Positions 60,284-64,000 of a stretch of 64,000 nt of DNA are shown here, piece after piece. Positions within the stretch are counted from its first letter, which is position 1. Each line of letters starts with the position of its first letter. Source of the stretch: Actinoplanes philippinensis (GTDB taxonomy: Bacteria > Actinomycetota > Actinomycetes > Mycobacteriales > Micromonosporaceae). Position numbers and translations under genes: made by a program. The DNA lies in assembly GCF_900113015.1 (NCBI RefSeq), contig NZ_FONV01000004.1:186001-250000 (forward strand), written 5' to 3'. A model generated the notes under the pieces. That model saw only the letters and a list, made by a program, of their open reading frames with translations. It made no database searches and was not told where the DNA came from.

Positions 60284-60660
60284 CCGGGCCATCGCGTCGA
60301 TCGTCTCGCGCAGATGGGCGACCAGCCCGGGCGGCCCGACCGCCCGGGCCTCGGCGCCGAGGCGCAGCAGCGAGGCGGCGGCGTGCGACAGCGCGCGGCG
60401 GCGTGCGACAGCGCGCGGCGGCGTGCGACAGCGCGCGGCGGCGTGCGACAGCGCGCGGCGGCGTGCGACAGCGAGGCGGCGGCGTGCGGCAGCGACGCGG
60501 CGGCGTGCGGCACGTTCTCCAGCGGGATGGTGGCGTGGTGCCAGCCGTCGGCGTCCGGCCCGGTGCGGGTGCGCGGGCCGGTGATCGACGCGACGCGGTA
60601 GGTGCGCGACGGCCCGGTTTCCGGCGGCGACCAGACACCGCACCCCGGCGCCGGCCCGCT
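60284..60660 (-). pseudogene. WYL-domain transcriptional regulator, C-terminal remnant
   Basis: Across two frames the minus strand spells the C-terminal half of a WYL regulator: a worn GVRCLVAAGNR (cf. AGVWYLVA), then RTYRVASITGPRTRTG, DADGWHHATIPLENV, and in a second frame LLRLGAEARAVGPPGLVAHLRETIDAMARLY. The N-terminal HTH is missing; at about 60660 the sequence joins an unrelated remnant. The two main frames meet inside a 20-bp tandem array at 60366-60513. Confidence 0.65.
60366..60513. repeat. 20-bp tandem array inside the WYL remnant
   Basis: Four perfect consecutive copies of GCGTGCGACAGCGCGCGGCG (60381-60460) and a partial fifth, flanked by degenerate 21-bp units. The 21-bp relatives keep the frame (HAAASLP) whereas the 20-bp unit shifts it by one base per copy. 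Confidence 0.9.
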
Positions 60661-60880
60661 CCGCCCGCCGGTGTTCGGCCGCCTCACCGGCGGGCGCGGC
60701 GACTTCCACGGCGACGACACCTGGTCGGGGCGTCCGATCCGGGCGCATTTCGTGTGGTCCGGCATCACCGCCGGCGCAGCCCGCCGGGAGCGGCGTTTCA
60801 CCCTCGACGGCGGCCACCCCGAGGTCTCCGGCCGCCGCCGGATCGTTTTCCGGCGGCGCAGAACCATCCTCCGGTACGGC
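60655..60880 (+). pseudogene. DUF1579-like protein fragment
   Basis: One plus-strand frame reads PPVFGRLTGGRGDFHGDDTWSG, RPIRAHFVWSGITAGAARRERRF and TLDGGHPEVSGRRRIVFRRRR. This resembles the end of DUF1579-type proteins (GEFYGDD..GRPIRVRFxWSGITxxSARWEQAFSxDGGxTWExNWVMxFTR) with key Trp residues replaced by Arg. No start, no upstream half and the frame runs on without a natural stop, so this is a decayed fragment. Confidence 0.45.
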
Positions 60881-61313
60881 CACGCATGCTCGTCCGTGGC
60901 GGACAACGCCCGGCCGAACCGGTCGAGGTGGAACACCACCGTCGCACGGGTGCTCAGCCACCCGCGCCCGTCGCGCCGGCTCGGGCCCCCGATCAGAGCC
61001 GTCCGTCCCGAAGTCCCGAGGCCCGCGCAGACTGTCCGCGGTGACCGACAGGCACCTGGCCGGCGCGTGGGTGCGTCATCGCGGTGGCGGTCGGCTCCGG
61101 CCAGATACGCCGGCACCTGCACGAATGCCGTGGGTCCGCACCCGGAACCGGTTGCGCGGCGGGATCGGCAGCGCCCGGTCAGTCCTTCTTCTGCGAGCAC
61201 ACGAGACACGTCGGCGCCGGTGAGGACTCGCCCGCACGCGGCGGAAGCGGTGACAGACGCCCGATACGGGCTGCTCGACTTCGTCGACGCCTCCACGAGC
61301 ACCCCGCGTCACA
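60880..61313. other. stretch without recognisable gene
   Basis: All frames are Arg/Pro-rich or lack domain signals. It lies between the two remnants and the MFS promoter, and is probably eroded coding DNA, but I cannot identify its source. Confidence 0.5.
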
Positions 61314-61334
61314 ATGTCAATGCAGGATTGACAT
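61314..61334. promoter_or_regulatory. ATGTCAAT-GCAGG-ATTGACAT operator before the MFS gene
   Basis: Perfect 8-bp inverted repeat with a 5-bp centre, 80 bp upstream of the transporter start. TATAAAG follows immediately and looks like a -10 element. The form suits ArsR- or TetR-type repressors; no such gene is intact nearby. Confidence 0.65.
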
Positions 61335-61414
61335 ATAAAGTACCGCTCTGCGTTGACCCGCCGGAATGGTGCTCCCTAGCCTGAGCCTCTCAGACTCAAC
61401 TCAGGGAGAGCGGC

Positions 61415-62821
61415 GTGACAGGATTGACCCGCGTGGCACGAAACCGCAACGCGACGGCGTATCTCGCGGCGGTGCTCGTGTCCAGCTTCGGGACCAGCGC
61501 GATGATGCTGGCCGCCGGCATCTGGGTGATGTCGCTGACCGGTTCCAGCAGCCTGGCCGCGTGGGTCGGCTTCCTGCTGTGGTCGCCGACACTGGCCGGC
61601 CCGGTGCTCGGCGCGATCGTCGACCGGGCCCCCGACCGCCGCCGCGTGATGATCGGCACGCACGTCGCGATGGGCCTGTTGCTGCTGCTCCTGGTGACTG
61701 TCGACGACCGTACCGACGTGTGGTTGATCTTCGCCGTGATGGTCGCCTATGGGGTCGGTTTCGTGGTGTCGGACGCCGCCGAGACCGCCGTGCTGCCGGC
61801 CGCCATCGCCGCCGACCTGCTCGGCGACGTCAACGGGCTGCGGATGTCGGCGTCCGAGGGCATGAAACTGGCCGCCCCGCTCATCGGCGCCGGACTGTTC
61901 ACGTGGTTCGGCGGGGCGAGCGTCGCCGTCCTCGACGCGGTCACGTTCTTCGCCGCCGCCGTGCTGTGCCTGCTGCTGCGGCCCGGCCCGATCGTCCACA
62001 CATCGGAGACCACCGCGTGGCGGCAGCGCACTGCCGAGGGCGTACGCGTGCTGTGGAAACACCGTGAGCTGCGCCGGATCGTCTTCTCCGCCACCGCTGT
62101 GATGGCCGTCGGCGGTCTGGCCGGCACCACGATCTACGCGGTCGTCGACGAGGGCCTGCACCGTACGCCCGCGTTCGTGGGCGTCCTGTCGGCGGTGCAG
62201 GGCGCCGGCTCGGTCATCGGCGGGCTGCTGGCCGGCCCGCTGCAGCGCCGGTTCCGTCCGCACGTGTTCGTCGGCGCCGCGATCGCCGTCTTCGCCGCCG
62301 GCGCCGTGCTGCGCGCCGTGCCGTCCCTGCCGGTGGTGGCGGTCTCCAGCGTTCTCATCGGGGTCACGCTGCCGTGGGTGCTGATCGCCGTCGCCACCCG
62401 CGTGCAGAGCGACATTCCCGCCGCCTACCTGGGCCGGGTCTCCGGCACCGTAGCCCTGCTGACGTTCGCGCCCGGCGCCGTCGGCCAGGCGACCGGCGCG
62501 TCCCTGCTCGCCCTGACCGACTACCGCCTCATTCTCGCCGCGGGCGCCACCGTCGCCGCGGTGACCGCCGCGCTGTGCCTACGCCCGCTCCACAGCCCCG
62601 AGTCCCCGCGGGACGAGACGACAGCGACACCGAACCTGCCCCACCACGACGAAACACCGCGCCCCCCTGCGACAGCAGCACCGGACTGGGCCTGCGGCGA
62701 CGAATCATCGCGGGACGGGGTGCCGACGGCACCGGACTCAAGCCCGATCCACCGCGAGGAATCATCGCTGGACCGGGTGAGGGCTGAGAGCCGACAGCCC
62801 CCGCAGGCCCGGGATCGGTGA
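61415..62821 (+). CDS. MFS exporter (EntS/MFS_3 type) with variable acidic tail
   Basis: Protein of 468 residues with twelve TM helices in about 400 residues: RNRNATAYLAAVLVSSFGTSAMMLAAGIWVMSLTGSS, then GAIVDRAPDRRRVMIG (motif A-like loop 2-3). The MFS_3 group exports siderophores, macrolides and similar compounds. The last ~70 residues are hydrophilic with loose repeats (HHDETPRPPATAAPD, CGDESSRDGVPTAPD, HREESSLDR) and overlap the convergent MFS gene by 60 bp. GTG start follows AGGGAGAGCGGC. Confidence 0.88.
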   Translation: MTGLTRVARNRNATAYLAAVLVSSFGTSAMMLAAGIWVMSLTGSSSLAAWVGFLLWSPTLAGPVLGAIVDRAPDRRRVMIGTHVAMGLLLLLLVTVDDRTDVWLIFAVMVAYGVGFVVSDAAETAVLPAAIAADLLGDVNGLRMSASEGMKLAAPLIGAGLFTWFGGASVAVLDAVTFFAAAVLCLLLRPGPIVHTSETTAWRQRTAEGVRVLWKHRELRRIVFSATAVMAVGGLAGTTIYAVVDEGLHRTPAFVGVLSAVQGAGSVIGGLLAGPLQRRFRPHVFVGAAIAVFAAGAVLRAVPSLPVVAVSSVLIGVTLPWVLIAVATRVQSDIPAAYLGRVSGTVALLTFAPGAVGQATGASLLALTDYRLILAAGATVAAVTAALCLRPLHSPESPRDETTATPNLPHHDETPRPPATAAPDWACGDESSRDGVPTAPDSSPIHREESSLDRVRAESRQPPQARDR

Positions 62822-64000
62822 TCGGAGCAGCCACAGGCAGGACAGCATCCCGCCGACTGCCGCGATCAGCAGGGTGGGACGCAGCCCGAGAGTGCTGCCG
62901 AGCAGGCCGCCGGCCAGCGCGCCGAGCGGCCGCGCGCCGTAGTTGACCGTGCCGAAGACGCCCGCCACCCGGCTGCGCAGGTCGTCGGCGATGACAGCGG
63001 TCTGGACCGAGTTCAGATTGATGTCGAAGACCATCACGGCCACCCCGGACACCGCCTCGGCCAGCGCGATCACGGTGGCGATCATCCAGTCGGGGCCACC
63101 GGCCAGCGCGATCGCCGCGGTCGGGGCCGGGAAGAGGATCGCGCCGGCCACCACCATCCGGCCGACACCGAACCGCGCGGAGAGCCGGGGAGCGACCACC
63201 GCGCCGACGACGGCTCCGACCGCACCGATCCCGAACGCGAGGCCGATCAGCCCGGCCGGCAGGCCCAGCTCGCGGCTGACATACAGGACGACCAGCGCCT
63301 GCGCGATGAAGCCGAAGAAGTTGACGGTGGTGACGCAGGCCAGCGCCGCCCGCAGGTACGGATGGTCGCGCACGTAGCGCAGCCCGGCGCCGAGGTCCGC
63401 CGCCAGCGAGGACCGTGGGCCGACCGGGGCCGGCGCCGCCGTGATCCGGCCGAGGAACAGCGCCGAGACCAGGAACGACACCGCGTCGACGACGATCGCG
63501 ACGGGAGCGGTCAGGGCCTGGATGAGGAAGCCGCCGACGGCCGGCCCGGCGACGAACGACGCCGATCGGCTGGTGCTGAGTTTGCTGTTGGCGTCGACGT
63601 ACCGGTCGCGGTCGACGAGGGTCACGAAGAACGAGGAGTACGCGCAGGAGAACAACACCTGTCCCACGCCGGTCAGCAGCGCCACCGCGAACAACTGGGG
63701 CAGGCCGAGAGCCCCGCACCAGTAGGCGACCGGCAGGCTGAGCAGCGCCGCGGCACGCAGCAGGTCGGCGGCGACGAGCAGCCGCCTGCGGTGGGCCTGC
63801 CCGTCGACCCAGGCGCCGACGAGCGCGGAGAGCAGGTTGGGCGCCCAGACGGCGGCCGTCAGCAGCCCCACCTCGGCCGGTGTGGCGGCGAGCATCGTGG
63901 CGGCGATCAGCGGGAGCGCCAGCTCACTGATCCGGTCACCGAACTGCGAGACGGTCTGGCCGGCCCAGAATGCGGTGAACCGCCGGTCGCGCCACAGCGG
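62762..64000 (-). CDS. MFS exporter (EntS/MFS_3 type), N-terminus outside window
   Basis: The frame is open to the window edge, where it reads PLWRDRRFTAFWAGQTVSQFGDRISELALPL, close to the true N-terminus. About 412 residues are visible, covering eleven to twelve helices, with loop 2-3 GAWVDGQAHRRRLLVAADLLRA and FFVTLVDRDRYVDANSKLSTSRSASFVAGPAVGGFL typical of MFS_3 proteins. It is related to, but clearly distinct from, the convergent exporter. Confidence 0.88.
   Translation of the reverse strand, partial: PLWRDRRFTAFWAGQTVSQFGDRISELALPLIAATMLAATPAEVGLLTAAVWAPNLLSALVGAWVDGQAHRRRLLVAADLLRAAALLSLPVAYWCGALGLPQLFAVALLTGVGQVLFSCAYSSFFVTLVDRDRYVDANSKLSTSRSASFVAGPAVGGFLIQALTAPVAIVVDAVSFLVSALFLGRITAAPAPVGPRSSLAADLGAGLRYVRDHPYLRAALACVTTVNFFGFIAQALVVLYVSRELGLPAGLIGLAFGIGAVGAVVGAVVAPRLSARFGVGRMVVAGAILFPAPTAAIALAGGPDWMIATVIALAEAVSGVAVMVFDINLNSVQTAVIADDLRSRVAGVFGTVNYGARPLGALAGGLLGSTLGLRPTLLIAAVGGMLSCLWLLRSPIPGLRGLSALSPHPVQR

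Noticed and set aside
60602..61384. A continuous plus-strand frame of 260 codons as an intact gene.
   Set aside because: Only its first third resembles a known family, with conserved Trp lost, and the rest has no protein-like pattern.

Overview
The window is about 72% GC by eye, rich in GTG starts and full of ABC sugar importers, GntR/MarR/OmpR/NarL regulators, secreted hydrolases with cellulose- or chitin-binding modules, RskA-type anti-sigma, SPW, DUF4397, DUF4242, DUF6584, BTAD and STM4015 families. This points to a soil actinomycete; the protein style fits Micromonosporaceae (Actinoplanes-like), which is an inference. No rRNA, tRNA, CRISPR array or intact mobile element was seen. Both ends cut a gene (an FtsX-type permease at the left, an MFS permease at the right).

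Layout. 1-9107: end of an ABC permease; CBS-BON and cNMP-binding sensors; nitroreductase; a TerC-type metal exporter behind a yybP-ykoY (Mn2+) riboswitch, divergent from a small wHTH gene; a tightly coupled GTP cyclohydrolase II / deaminase / extradiol dioxygenase / MarR cluster. 9125-12120: class-F-like sortase with a DUF4397 wall protein, divergent from an ECF sigma and its zinc anti-sigma. 12209-23846: two two-component systems, a GH16 plus CBM5/12 secreted enzyme, an STM4015 pseudogene, a membrane hydrolase, an FAD monooxygenase and an FMN-binding / ferric-reductase-like redox pair. 23938-35458: a BceAB/MacB-like ABC pair, SPW protein, BTAD regulator, small DUF proteins, a DUF2079 membrane protein and another two-component system. 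35643-37145: a three-repeat Gly/Asp/His peptide gene directly before a JmjC (cupin_8) hydroxylase, which I read as a candidate peptide-modification system.

37268-52201 is a non-phosphorylative sugar-acid pathway, most likely for L-fucose or a related deoxysugar: SDR and Zn-dehydrogenase divergent from a CUT1 importer, enolase-superfamily dehydratase, lactonase and aldo-keto reductase; then a FadR-type regulator divergent from a CUT2 importer with a clear L-fuconate dehydratase, and a second GntR regulator that appears to start with ATT. A palindromic TCATACnTATG motif lies in front of both importer operons. 52386-60281 handles polysaccharides: GH10 xylanase with CBM2, then a chitin/GlcNAc operon (binding protein, two permeases, GH20 hexosaminidase) divergent from a GlcNAc kinase-like gene and a bacterial VHL-beta-domain protein. 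The GlcNAc operon and the distant GH16-CBM5/12 gene share an almost identical promoter/operator, so they probably form one regulon. Neither CUT1 operon has its own ATPase, which implies a shared MsiK-type ATPase elsewhere.

60284-61313 is a decayed stretch (WYL regulator remnant with a 20-bp tandem array, DUF1579-like remnant), followed by two convergent MFS exporters. A recurring feature of the window is the expansion of short tandem repeats, in frame inside several enzymes and out of frame in the WYL remnant.
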